Below are positions 8,409 through 16,249 of a stretch of 35,507 bases of DNA, piece after piece. The stretch is from the NCBI RefSeq assembly GCF_026125825.1, contig NZ_JAHCKK010000049.1:1-35507 (forward strand). Direction: 5' to 3'. Each line of letters begins with the position of its first letter. Position 1 is the stretch's first letter. The notes under the pieces were generated by a model, which was not told the DNA's origin, searched no databases, and worked only from the letters and a program-made list of their open reading frames with translations. This DNA comes from Hydrogenophaga sp. Its GTDB lineage: Bacteria; Pseudomonadota; Gammaproteobacteria; Burkholderiales; Burkholderiaceae_C. The position numbers were made by a program, and so were the translations under genes.

Positions 8409-9437
8409 TCAGGCCACCGTGGCCACCGGGTGGCGGCCGGTGAAGAAGTCGCCGTTGGGCAGGTCCGTGGGCGTGATGCCCGATTTGACCAGAGCCTGGC
8501 GCAGGCTGTTCATGGTGCCTTCGTTGATGCGCATGGTGGGCTGGCGCAGCGGGCCGCCGTTGAAGCCATTGAGCCAGCCTTCGTATTTCCACAGCATGCG
8601 GTTGAGGAACTGTGCCTGGGCCGAATAGGCATTGGCGGCGGCGCGGGCTTTGCGGGCCGGGTTGATCTGCCAGTAGAGGGCGGTGGCCTCGTCGTACTTC
8701 TGTTCCTGCATCAGCTTGAAGATGCGCGGGATCATGCCGCCGTAGTACTCGGTGTCGCTGGTGCCGATGAACTGGATGGGCACCAGCTGGCCGAGCGCGA
8801 GCGCGAACTGCTCCAGCGGCATGGTGACCACCACCTCTTTGCTGAAGAGGCGGTAGGCCTCCACCCAGCCCATGATGCTGGGCATGCCGCCCTCGGCCTT
8901 GAGCGCGCAGATGTTGGGGCAGTCGTCGAGCAGGCGGCGGATGAGGGCGGCGTCGATGTCCGAGGGGTGCACGCGGTCAAAGCCCCAGTGCGGCACCTGG
9001 AACAGCATCACGCCCAGGCTGGTGGCGTCGCAGAAGGCCTTGGTGTAGTCGTAGATGTCCTGCGAGGTGGCGGCGTAGAAGTTGGCCGGGTACGAGAGCA
9101 GGATGAGCGCGGCGCCGTTGCGCTCGGCGATCTTCGCGGCTTCGATGTTTTCTTCCAGCGTGTTGAAGCTGGCGTGGTGGATGAGTTGCAGCCGGCCCTG
9201 GGCCTCGTCGTTCGACCACTGGAAGAACTGCTCGTACTCGGCCAGGCTCATCGCCACTTCGGAGACCAGCAGCGTGCCCGAGAAACCCAGCTCGATCTCG
9301 TGGCGGATGTCGTGCCGGATGCCCTTTTCGTTCAGGCCCTTGAGGTCGGCGGTGAAAGAGGGGATGACCACGTTGGCCACACCCTTGAGGTGTTCGTGGG
9401 CCCATTCGCGTGCTTCGTGTCGTTTGTAAAGTGCCAT
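8409..9437 (-). CDS. DapA/NAL-family lyase or dehydratase with an atypical N-terminal motif
   Basis: 342-residue TIM-barrel protein of the dihydrodipicolinate synthase / N-acetylneuraminate lyase superfamily. The Schiff-base lysine is in ICALKAEGG and the usual tyrosine in LLSYPANFY. The canonical GTTGE substrate loop is replaced by GTLLVSEVAMS, so it is not lysine-biosynthetic DapA. It is also longer than the usual 290-300 residues, with a C-terminal extension. The start at 9437 follows AAGGA by 7 bases; a longer in-frame reading from 9491 lacks such support. It sits between an ornithine cyclodeaminase-like gene and a semialdehyde dehydrogenase. An aldolase, hydratase or deaminase role on a 2-oxo acid is plausible, but the substrate is unknown. 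Confidence 0.85.
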   Translation of the reverse strand: MALYKRHEAREWAHEHLKGVANVVIPSFTADLKGLNEKGIRHDIRHEIELGFSGTLLVSEVAMSLAEYEQFFQWSNDEAQGRLQLIHHASFNTLEENIEAAKIAERNGAALILLSYPANFYAATSQDIYDYTKAFCDATSLGVMLFQVPHWGFDRVHPSDIDAALIRRLLDDCPNICALKAEGGMPSIMGWVEAYRLFSKEVVVTMPLEQFALALGQLVPIQFIGTSDTEYYGGMIPRIFKLMQEQKYDEATALYWQINPARKARAAANAYSAQAQFLNRMLWKYEGWLNGFNGGPLRQPTMRINEGTMNSLRQALVKSGITPTDLPNGDFFTGRHPVATVA

Positions 9438-9490
9438 GGTGAAGTCCTTGTTGAAGATGAGAAGAAAGGAAAAGAGGGCGAGCGAGGCCA

Positions 9491-9506
9491 CGGTGTCGAG
9501 ACACCG
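9491..9506 (-). other. Intercistronic palindrome
   Basis: CGGTGTCGAGACACCG is a perfect 16-base palindrome in the 87-base gap between the cyclodeaminase-like and DapA-like genes. It forms a 6-bp hairpin with a CGAG loop. The minus strand continues into a pyrimidine-rich stretch but has no close U-tract. A role in mRNA processing or as a binding site is possible. Confidence 0.35.
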
Positions 9507-9524
9507 GCATCGGCGTGAAAGCGT

Positions 9525-10505
9525 TTATTGCTTGTAGGAAAACTGGATCGGCAGCGGCACGGCCAGGCCGGCGGCGATGGCGCGGTCGTAGATGAGTTCG
9601 GCGGCCACGATGTCCTGCAGCGCGGAGCCGACGGACTTGAACAGCGGCAGCTGGCCGGTGTGCGTGATCTCGCCGCGCACCAGCGCGTTGAGCGAGCGCA
9701 TCTTGTGCTCGAAGGCCATGCCGGCGGCGGTGGCCGCGCGCATGTCGCCGGACTCGCGCGCCACCTCGTCGGGCATGTCGCTCACGATGAGGTCGCAGCG
9801 TTCGATCACGCTCACGTCGAGTTCGCGCTGCACCGGCAGCGTGGAGCCCACCGAGACCAGCAGCATGCCGGGGCGCAGCGCATCGGCGTGCAGGATGGGC
9901 GATTCGTCGTGCGAGCGCGCGGCGGCGATGACCACGCTGGCCCCGTGCAGCGCCTCGGCCGGCGTGGCGGCGGTGTCGCAGCGAATGCCGAGTTCGGCGC
10001 TGAAGTCGCTGGCGAACTTCTCGCGGTTGGCCGGCGTGGGGCTGTACACCCGCAGGCTTTGCACCGGGCGCAGCGAGGCCATGGCCTGCACGTGCGAGCG
10101 CGCTTCGGCGCCGCTGCCGAGCACGCCCAGGCGCATCGGGGTCTGGGGCGCGAGCGCGTCGACGAACAGCGCGGAGGTGGCGGCGGTGCGAAAGGCGGTG
10201 ATCTTGTTGGCGTCGATCAGCGCGCGGATTTCACCGGTGTCCTGCTCGGCCAGCGAGATGAGGTAGTTCATGCCCTTGTTGCGCCCCCGGCCGAACACCT
10301 TGGCGCCCATGAAGCGCTGGCCCGGTGGCACGGCCGCCAGCGCGCGCAGCGAGGCATCGGGCCCCTTGGCGAAGGTGCGCGGCGGGCTGATGCGCTCGTC
10401 GTAGGGTTGGGCGTAGGCGGCGCGCAGCGCGGGGATGAGCGCGTCCCAGGTCATGAGCTGCTCGATGGCTGGCGTGCCGATGAACACCGGGCTCGTCGGG
10501 GTCAT
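9525..10505 (-). CDS. Ornithine cyclodeaminase / mu-crystallin family protein
   Basis: 326 residues with a Rossmann domain. The nucleotide-binding motif LGVLGSGAEARSHVQAM lies near residue 125. The family catalytic neighbourhood (FMGAKVFGRGRNKGMNYL, residues about 67-84, with AFRTAATSAL further on) and a SDMPDEVARESGDM segment are visible. Members act as ornithine cyclodeaminases, ketimine or pyrroline-2-carboxylate reductases, or alanine dehydrogenases, so the exact reaction cannot be read from sequence. The ATG overlaps the stop of the upstream binding-protein gene (ATGA). With the DapA-like and semialdehyde dehydrogenase genes it suggests catabolism of an amino acid or cyclic imine. Confidence 0.87.
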   Translation of the reverse strand: MTPTSPVFIGTPAIEQLMTWDALIPALRAAYAQPYDERISPPRTFAKGPDASLRALAAVPPGQRFMGAKVFGRGRNKGMNYLISLAEQDTGEIRALIDANKITAFRTAATSALFVDALAPQTPMRLGVLGSGAEARSHVQAMASLRPVQSLRVYSPTPANREKFASDFSAELGIRCDTAATPAEALHGASVVIAAARSHDESPILHADALRPGMLLVSVGSTLPVQRELDVSVIERCDLIVSDMPDEVARESGDMRAATAAGMAFEHKMRSLNALVRGEITHTGQLPLFKSVGSALQDIVAAELIYDRAIAAGLAVPLPIQFSYKQ

Positions 10506-11488
10506 CGGGCCTTCCCTTGCGCTTCGCTCTGGGCAATGCGCCGCGTGATGACGGCAATGGCCTTCACGTAGCCCGACCAGAAGCTGGCGAACTCGTTGCC
10601 CGCGACGTACTTCACCGCGCCGCCGGTTTGCGTGACCATCTGCTTGAACTCGGGATCGTTGGCGGCGGCCTCCACGGCCTGGCGCAGCTTGCGCTCCACG
10701 GCCTCGGGTGTGCCGGCCGGGATGAACACCGCCGTGCCGGCCACGGTGTCGAAGTTGACGCCCTGGTCCTTCATGCGCGGCAGGCCCGCGGGTTCGGTCC
10801 AGGGTTCGTCGCCGGCCGTGGCCAGGTAGCGCAGGCGGCCCGCTTTCACCTGGGTGGCGGTGAGCGCGCGCGAGAGCAGCGCGAAGTCCACCTCGTTGGC
10901 GATCAGCGCGTTGAGCAGCGGCCCGCCACCCTGGTAGGGGATGTGCCGGGCGTCGATGCCGGCGGTGTCCACGAAGGCCTCGGAGCGCACATGCACTTCG
11001 CCGAAGAAGCCGGTGGAGCCGAAGGTGAGCGCGTTGGGCCTGGCCTTGGCCGCGGCGATCAGTTCGCGAAAGCTCTTGTAGGGGCTGGCTTCGGGCACGA
11101 CCATGGCCACCGGCTCGGCGCTGAGCAGCGCCACGGGCGTGAGCTGGTCGAGCGTGAAGGGCGGCTTTTGTTTGTTCACCACCGCCTGCTCGGGCAGGCT
11201 GGCCACGCTCAGCAGCGAGAGCAGCACGGTGTAGCCATCGGCCGGCGCATTGGCCACCTGGCTCACGCCGATGGCGCCGCCCGCACCGGCCTTGTTCACC
11301 ACCAGCACGGTCTGCTTGAGCGCGCGCTGCAGGGCGGGCTGCAGGGCGCGCGCCATGTTGTCGGCCGTGCCACCGGGCGGGAAGGGCACGATGAGGCTGA
11401 TGGGCCGCTCGGGGTATTGCGCGTGGGCGGGGCCTGCCGCCACGAGCGATGCGGCCGCGAGGACGGCCGCCAGTACCTGGGTCTTCAT
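10502..11488 (-). CDS. Tripartite tricarboxylate transporter-type (Bug/TctC) binding protein
   Basis: 328 residues with a clear signal peptide (MKTQVLAAVLAAASLVAAGPAHA, cleavage before QYPERP). The family signature YPERPISLIVPFPPGGTADNMAR follows directly, then the mid-protein GGPLLNALIANEVDFAL region. These periplasmic proteins are very numerous in Burkholderiales and bind carboxylated small molecules. No TctA/TctB membrane genes are nearby, so it is an orphan receptor, as is usual in this order. It is the first gene of the operon and faces the divergent GntR regulator, so it probably captures the operon's substrate. Confidence 0.9.
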   Translation of the reverse strand: MKTQVLAAVLAAASLVAAGPAHAQYPERPISLIVPFPPGGTADNMARALQPALQRALKQTVLVVNKAGAGGAIGVSQVANAPADGYTVLLSLLSVASLPEQAVVNKQKPPFTLDQLTPVALLSAEPVAMVVPEASPYKSFRELIAAAKARPNALTFGSTGFFGEVHVRSEAFVDTAGIDARHIPYQGGGPLLNALIANEVDFALLSRALTATQVKAGRLRYLATAGDEPWTEPAGLPRMKDQGVNFDTVAGTAVFIPAGTPEAVERKLRQAVEAAANDPEFKQMVTQTGGAVKYVAGNEFASFWSGYVKAIAVITRRIAQSEAQGKAR

Positions 11489-11523
11489 GCTGCTGGTCTC
11501 CTGTTTTTGGGGGAAAAGTCGAC

Positions 11524-11545
11524 ACCAATTGGTTTAAATTGGTTT
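11524..11545. promoter_or_regulatory. Probable GntR/FCD operator, binding-protein side
   Basis: A perfect palindrome ACCAATTGGT (11524-11533) is followed three bases later by AATTGGTTT (11537-11545). It lies 36 bases before the binding-protein start codon. The same AATTGGT core recurs at 11634-11661 in front of the divergent regulator gene. Shared, AT-rich inverted boxes in a GC-rich divergent promoter are best explained as binding sites for that regulator. Confidence 0.6.
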
Positions 11546-11633
11546 GTCATGATCTGCTTTGGTTCAACTTTAGGCCAGGTTGTCCAGCCGAAAGCCTGGG
11601 GATTACCCGCAGTTTTGCGGGTGTTTACGGCCC

Positions 11634-11661
11634 ATTGGTGTGAACCAATTAAAGCCAATTT
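11634..11661. promoter_or_regulatory. Probable GntR/FCD operator, regulator side
   Basis: ATTGGT-GTGA-ACCAAT (11634-11649) is an inverted repeat, and CCAATTT (11655-11661) adds a third half-site. It overlaps the likely promoter of the regulator: TAGAAT at 11661-11666 is a candidate -10 box. This implies autorepression. Confidence 0.55.
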
Positions 11662-11673
11662 AGAATGCGCGCC

Positions 11674-12387
11674 ATGACAAACACCGCCACCTTGCAGATC
11701 AAGACGGATTCGATGGAGTCCCTGCGCATGGAGTTGCTCAAGGGTCTGCAAAGCGGCAGCTGGCCGCCGGGCAGCCGCCTGCCCACCGAGCGCGACCTCT
11801 GCGCCACGTTTGGCGTGAGCCGCTCCGGGCTGCGGCGTGTGCTGGCCGAGTTGCGCGAACAGGGTCTGATCGTGCAGAAGGTGGGCAGTGGCACCTATGT
11901 GGCGGAGAAGGCCCGCAGCAGCAAGCCCGACGCCACCGGCACCGGCCGCTTTCTTGCCGTGCCTTCCGTGAGCCCGGCCGAGCTGATGGAAGCGCGCCTG
12001 TTGCTCGAGCCGATGCTGGTGGATCTCATCGTGAACAACGCCAACACCGCCGACTTCGAGCGGCTGGAGGATTGCTGCGCGCGCGCCGAGGCCGCGCAGA
12101 CGCTGGACGAGTTCGAAAAGCTCGACAGCGAGTTGCACGAGCAACTGGCGCTGGCCACGCAGAACGCGCTGTTCATCAGCGTGTTCCGCCTGATGGCCGA
12201 GATCCGCGAAAGCGGCGAGTGGGGCTTTCTGAAGCAGAAGGTGCTCACGGCCGAGCGGCGCGCCGTGTTGCAGAAGGAGCACCGCCAGATCGTGGCCGCG
12301 CTGCGCCAGCGCGACGTGGACACGGCGCGCCGCGCCATCTTCGATCACCTCGCGCAGGCGCGGCTGAATCTGCTCTGGCGCATCTGA
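11674..12387 (+). CDS. GntR-family transcriptional regulator, FCD (FadR-like) subfamily
   Basis: 237 residues. The N-terminal winged helix-turn-helix includes the signature LPTERDLCATFGVSRSGLRRVLAELREQGL, ending in VGSGTYV. The C-terminal all-helical FCD domain carries MEARLLLEPMLVDLI, FEKLDSELHEQLALAT and EHRQIVAALRQRDVDTARRAIFDHL, where aspartate and histidines form the metal/ligand site. It is divergent from the binding protein-cyclodeaminase-DapA-aldehyde dehydrogenase operon and probably represses it until the substrate appears. No ribosome site is visible. If TAGAAT (11661-11666) is the -10 box, transcription would begin at or beside this ATG, giving a leaderless mRNA. An in-frame ATG at 11665 is the alternative. 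Confidence 0.9.
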   Translation: MTNTATLQIKTDSMESLRMELLKGLQSGSWPPGSRLPTERDLCATFGVSRSGLRRVLAELREQGLIVQKVGSGTYVAEKARSSKPDATGTGRFLAVPSVSPAELMEARLLLEPMLVDLIVNNANTADFERLEDCCARAEAAQTLDEFEKLDSELHEQLALATQNALFISVFRLMAEIRESGEWGFLKQKVLTAERRAVLQKEHRQIVAALRQRDVDTARRAIFDHLAQARLNLLWRI

Positions 12388-12458
12388 GTGGCAGAATCCT
12401 GCCTCCTTGCCGGTGGCCTGCCACCGCGCGCCTCGATCCTTCCCTGCGGCTCCTTTCC

Positions 12459-13715
12459 ATGACACTTCCGCCCCCCGGCATGCTGGGCATCGACTTCGGC
12501 ACGTCCAACTCCGCCGTCTCCTGGGCCGAGCCCGGCGGCCTGGCCCGGCTGCTGCCGATGGAGGGGCCGGCCACGAACCTGCCCACGGCGGTGTTCTTCA
12601 ATTCGGAAGACCGCCTCACCCACTTTGGCCGCGATGCCGTGGCCCAGTACCTCAGCGGCACCGAAGGGCGCCTGCTGCGCTCGCTCAAGAGCCTGCTGGG
12701 CAGCCCGCTGCTGGACGAATCCACGGTGGTGAACCATCAGCCGGTGAGTTTCCAGCAGATCGTGGAGCTCTTCCTGGCCGAGCTGCGCGAGCGCGCCGCG
12801 CGCACGCTGGGCCATGCGCCCACGCGGGTGGTGATGGGCCGGCCCGTGCACTTCGTGGACGACGACCCCGCGCGCGACGCGCAGGCCCAGCAGTCGCTGC
12901 ACCAGGCGGCGCTCACGGTGGGTTTCGAATCGGTGTCGTTCCAGTTCGAGCCGATCGCCGCCGCGCTGGACCACGAGCGCCGCCTCACGCGCGAGAGCGT
13001 GGTGCTGGTGGTGGACGTGGGCGGGGGCACGTCGGACTTCACGGTGGTGCGCCTGGGCCCGCAGCGCATGAAGCAGGCGGATCGCAGCGGCGACGTGCTG
13101 GCCACGTCGGGTGTGCACATCGGCGGCACGGACTTCGACCAGCGCCTGAGCCTGGCGCGGGTGATGCCGCTGCTGGGCTATCGCCACCACGGGCCGCAGG
13201 GGCGCGAGGTGCCCAGCCGCGTGTTCATGGACCTCTCCACCTGGCACCTCATCCAGTGGCTCTACCTGCCGCGCGCGATCAGCCAGGCGCAGGGCCTGCG
13301 CGTGAACTACGGCGATGTGCGCCTGCATGAGCGCCTGATGCGCGTGCTGCAGCAACGCGATGGGCACCGCATCGCGCACGCGGTGGAGCAGGCCAAGATC
13401 CGCTGCTCGCAGCAGGACGCGCCCACCACGCTGGATCCGGTGGACGTGGAGCCGGGCCTGGTGGCCTCGCTGAGCCCGGCCGACATGGCCGAGCACCTGT
13501 CTGCGCTGCTGGCGCGCGCGGTGCGATGCGCGCGCGAGTGCGTGCAGCGCGCAGGCCTGGGCCCGGCGGCGCTGGATGCGATCTACCTCACGGGTGGCTC
13601 GTCGGCGCTGCGGCCTTTCCAGCTGGCGCTGCGCGCCGAGTTCCCCGGCGTGGCGCTGGTGGAAGGCGATCTGTTTGGCGGGGTGGCCTCGGGGCTGGTG
13701 TACTCGCGGGTGTGA
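12459..13715 (+). CDS. Hsp70-family chaperone-like ATPase (YegD type)
   Basis: 418 residues; actin/Hsp70-fold ATPase without a normal DnaK substrate-binding domain. It has the phosphate-1 motif MLGIDFGTSNSAV at the N-terminus, a second phosphate motif VVLVVDVGGGTSDFTVV near residue 185, an HIGGTDFDQRL segment and an adenosine motif AIYLTGGSSALRPFQ near residue 370. Length and architecture match E. coli YegD, a DnaK relative of poorly known function. It is transcribed alone, 71 bases after the GntR gene. It could be coexpressed with that gene, but nothing links the functions. Confidence 0.88.
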   Translation: MTLPPPGMLGIDFGTSNSAVSWAEPGGLARLLPMEGPATNLPTAVFFNSEDRLTHFGRDAVAQYLSGTEGRLLRSLKSLLGSPLLDESTVVNHQPVSFQQIVELFLAELRERAARTLGHAPTRVVMGRPVHFVDDDPARDAQAQQSLHQAALTVGFESVSFQFEPIAAALDHERRLTRESVVLVVDVGGGTSDFTVVRLGPQRMKQADRSGDVLATSGVHIGGTDFDQRLSLARVMPLLGYRHHGPQGREVPSRVFMDLSTWHLIQWLYLPRAISQAQGLRVNYGDVRLHERLMRVLQQRDGHRIAHAVEQAKIRCSQQDAPTTLDPVDVEPGLVASLSPADMAEHLSALLARAVRCARECVQRAGLGPAALDAIYLTGGSSALRPFQLALRAEFPGVALVEGDLFGGVASGLVYSRV

Positions 13716-13848
13716 GCACCCGTGCGGGCGCTGCGCGAATACCACCGACGCCGCCACTTTGTCTAGTTGGTGGATTTCCTATGGCGGCGCCTGGACCTGA
13801 AAAGGAAGATGCGCCCTGACAAGAAGTTGTCACGCATTCATCGACGCC

Positions 13849-13891
13849 GACTGCCAGTGCTGCCAGTCAGGTGTTGGGCAAGAAAGCCCGA
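13849..13891 (+). promoter_or_regulatory. Two-hairpin ANTAR target (antiterminator) in the amide operon leader
   Basis: Hairpin P1 (13849-13868) has the stem GACTG/CAGTC, one C-C mismatch and a C-G pair closing the hexaloop AGTGCT. It has A at position 1 and G at position 4, as described for ANTAR protein targets. Five bases later hairpin P2 (13874-13891) has the stem TTGGGC/GCCCGA and hexaloop AAGAAA (A at position 1 but not G at position 4). P2 uses the 5' arm of the terminator at 13884-13923, so the two structures exclude each other. AmiR, an ANTAR antiterminator, is encoded at the end of the operon. Structure calls were made by eye. Confidence 0.65.
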
Positions 13892-13923
13892 ACCGGTTTG
13901 AACACCGGTTCGGGCTTTTTTTT
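13884..13923 (+). terminator. Strong intrinsic terminator in the leader of the amide operon
   Basis: A perfect 14-bp stem (AAGCCCGAACCGGT / ACCGGTTCGGGCTT) with a 6-base loop is followed by six further T residues. It lies 169 bases after the Hsp70-like gene and 164 bases before the amide-binding gene. It could end the upstream transcript, but its overlap with hairpin P2 suggests the regulated leader terminator read through when AmiR is active. The rest of this gene-free stretch (13716-14086) holds a TGACAA/TTGTCA hairpin at 13817-13832 and no clear promoter. Confidence 0.9.
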
Positions 13924-14086
13924 GTTCTGCTCGTTCGCAAGGGCTCCGGACAGGCCATGGCCTGCCTCCGCTGGCGCAGCCCTGCGCGTGCCTGGCACGA
14001 AGGCGTGGATGTGACCGACTGCTTGTCGGCCACCCAAGGGGTGGCAGGTTCTCAATCCGTCCATACCAACGCTAGGAGACAAGGCC

Positions 14087-15271
14087 ATGAGTGAGATGAA
14101 TCGTCGCGACATCGTGAAGACCGGTGGGTCCATGCTGATTCTGGGCGCCGCAGGCGGCCTGCCTGCCATCGCATCCGCGCAGGAGACCGTGAAACTCGGT
14201 CTGTTGCATTCGCTCTCGGGCACGATCGCGATCGCCGAAGCGTCGCTGGTGGACGCCGAGAAGATGGCCATCGACGAAATCAACGCCGCCGGTGGCGTGC
14301 TCGGCCGCAAGATCGAGGTCGTGGTCGAGGACGGCGCCAGCGAGAACTCGGTGTTTGCAGAGAAGGCCCGCAAGCTGCTGGAGCGCGACAAGGTCGCCGC
14401 CATCATCGGCTGCTACACGTCGGCTTCGCGCAAGGCCATCCTGCCGGCGCTCGGCCGCGCCAAGGGCCTGCTCTACTACCCCACCTACTACGAGGGCCAG
14501 GAGCAGGACAAGCAGGTGTTCTACCCCTCTCAGGAGGCCACGCAGTCCGTGATCGCCGCCGTCGAGTGGATGGCGCGCGAGAAGGGCAAGAGCTTCTTCC
14601 TGGTGGGCTCGGACTACATCTATCCGCGCACCTGCAACAAGATCGCCAAGCCCACCATCACCAAGGCCGGTGGCAAGGTGCTGGGCGAGGAGTACGCGCC
14701 GCTGGGCCACACCGAGTTCTCGTCCATCATCAACAAGATCAAGGCCGCCAAGCCCGATTGCATCTACAGCACGGTGGTTGGTGGCTCCAACGTGGCCTTC
14801 TACAAGCAGCTGCGCGCCGCGGGCCTGGACGGCTCCAAGCAGACCTTGCTCTCCACCGTGGTGTCGGAGAACGAGGTCGAAGGCATCGGCAAGGACAACG
14901 CCGCCGGCTACTACGCCTGCATGGGCTACTTCCAGAGCATCAAGTCGCCCGCGAACGAGAAGTTCGTGAAGGCCTTCAAGGCCAAGTACGGGCAGGAGCG
15001 CGTCATCGGTGACCCGATGCAGGTGGCTTACAACAGCGTGTACCTCTGGAAGATGGCGGTGGAGAAAGCCAAGTCTTTCGATGTGGACAAGGTCATCGCC
15101 GCCTCCGCAGGCATCGAGCTGGAGGCGCCCGAAGGCACGGTGCGCATGCACGCGACCAACCACCACGTGTGGAAAAAGGTGCGGGTGGGCCGCGCGCGCG
15201 CCGATGGGCAGTTCGACATCGTGTGGGAAGCGCCGTCCCTGATCGAGCCCAACCCGTTCCCCAAGATTTGA
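14087..15271 (+). CDS. Amide/urea-type ABC transporter binding protein (UrtA/FmdD-like)
   Basis: 394-residue periplasmic binding protein of the branched-chain-amino-acid/urea/amide family. The signal segment begins MSEMNRRDIVKTGG (twin arginines, so Tat export is possible) and ends ASAQE. Family motifs are LGLLHSLSGTIAIAE, IIGCYTSASRKAILP, LLYYPTYYEGQEQ and FFLVGSDYIYPRT. It shares the GCYxSxSRKA, YPTxYEG and GSDYIYP elements with AmiC at 22528, as amide receptors and urea receptors do. Upstream of amidase and AmiC, short-chain amides are the likelier ligand than urea. AGGAGAC precedes the ATG by 7 bases. It is the first gene after the antitermination leader. Confidence 0.88.
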   Translation: MSEMNRRDIVKTGGSMLILGAAGGLPAIASAQETVKLGLLHSLSGTIAIAEASLVDAEKMAIDEINAAGGVLGRKIEVVVEDGASENSVFAEKARKLLERDKVAAIIGCYTSASRKAILPALGRAKGLLYYPTYYEGQEQDKQVFYPSQEATQSVIAAVEWMAREKGKSFFLVGSDYIYPRTCNKIAKPTITKAGGKVLGEEYAPLGHTEFSSIINKIKAAKPDCIYSTVVGGSNVAFYKQLRAAGLDGSKQTLLSTVVSENEVEGIGKDNAAGYYACMGYFQSIKSPANEKFVKAFKAKYGQERVIGDPMQVAYNSVYLWKMAVEKAKSFDVDKVIAASAGIELEAPEGTVRMHATNHHVWKKVRVGRARADGQFDIVWEAPSLIEPNPFPKI

Positions 15272-15344
15272 CATCGCAGGGCAGGAGGCCGGCCGCTCGC
15301 GCGATGGGGCGGCCGGTCGATTCCAACGATTCAGGAGTCGGTCA

Positions 15345-16247
15345 ATGGGTTTCGATATTGCGGTGATGCAGGTGTTCAACGGCGTGAGCCTGTTCAGCAT
15401 CCTGCTGCTGATGGCCATCGGTCTGGCCATCGTGTTCGGTCTGATGGGTGTGATCAACATGGCCCACGGCGAGCTGATGGCGCTGGGTGCGTACATGACG
15501 TACCTCGCGGCGCGCGGCTTCGAGCATTGGGCGCCGGGGTGGATGAGCGTCTACCTGTTCGCGGCCATACCGTTCGCGTTCTGCGTGACGTTCGCCTTTG
15601 GCTACGCGCTCGAGCGCGGCTTCATCCGCTTCTTCTACAACCGCCCGCTGGACACGCTGCTGGCCACCTGGGGCCTGAGCCTCATCCTGCAGCAGACCTA
15701 CCGCACCGTCTTCGGGGCGCAGGAGGTCAGCGTGCCCCTGCCGCTGTGGCTGGCCGGCGCCTGGGAACCGAGCGAGGGCATCCAGCTGCCGATCAACCGC
15801 ATCTTCATCGTCGGCCTGACGATCGCCGTGGCCGTGGGCGTCTACCTGCTGCTGTACCGCACGCGCTGGGGTCTGAAGGTGCGCGCGGTCACGCAGAACC
15901 GCGCCATCGCCGGTGCCGTCGGCATCGACACCCACCGCGTGGACGCGCTCACCTTTGCGCTGGGCTCGGGCCTGGCGGGCATCGCGGGGTGCGTGTTCAC
16001 CATGATCGGTTCGACCAACCCGGGCACGGGGCAGCTCTACATCGTCGACTCTTTCATCGTGGTCGTCTTCGGCGGCGTGCAGAGCCTGATCGGCACCGCG
16101 CTCTCCGCGCTGTCCATTGCGCAGGGCCAGACCTGGCTGGAGTTCCTGATCAGCGGCTCCATGGCCAAGGCCACCATCCTGCTGCTGGTGATCGTGGTCC
16201 TCTACTTCCGTCCCAACGGCCTGTTCGCCGTGCGTTCCAGGAGCTGA
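15345..16247 (+). CDS. Amide/urea-type ABC transporter permease 1 (UrtB/LivH-like)
   Basis: 300-residue membrane permease of the LivH/UrtB family. It has about eight hydrophobic segments and the family motifs IVFGLMGVINMAHGELMALGAYMTY near the N-terminus, WGLKVRAVTQNRAIAGAVGIDTHRVDALTFALGSGLAGIAG in the coupling region, and VVVFGGVQSLIGT near the end. It follows the binding protein by 73 bases and has AGGAG 8 bases before the ATG. It precedes the second permease by two bases. UrtB proteins often carry a long N-terminal extension that is missing here, which supports an amide (FmdE-like) rather than strictly urea transporter. Confidence 0.9.
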   Translation: MGFDIAVMQVFNGVSLFSILLLMAIGLAIVFGLMGVINMAHGELMALGAYMTYLAARGFEHWAPGWMSVYLFAAIPFAFCVTFAFGYALERGFIRFFYNRPLDTLLATWGLSLILQQTYRTVFGAQEVSVPLPLWLAGAWEPSEGIQLPINRIFIVGLTIAVAVGVYLLLYRTRWGLKVRAVTQNRAIAGAVGIDTHRVDALTFALGSGLAGIAGCVFTMIGSTNPGTGQLYIVDSFIVVVFGGVQSLIGTALSALSIAQGQTWLEFLISGSMAKATILLLVIVVLYFRPNGLFAVRSRS

Positions 16248-16249
16248 AC

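Noticed and set aside
13770-13785. Possible sigma-54 promoter for the amide operon (GG-N10-GC in TGGATTTCCTATGGC)
   Set aside because: Only the invariant GG and GC match; TGGCAC and TTGC elements are absent, so it is within chance expectation.
13978-13994. TGGCACG near the amide operon start as a sigma-54 -24 box
   Set aside because: No GC at the required 10-base distance from GG, and it lies downstream of the leader terminator.
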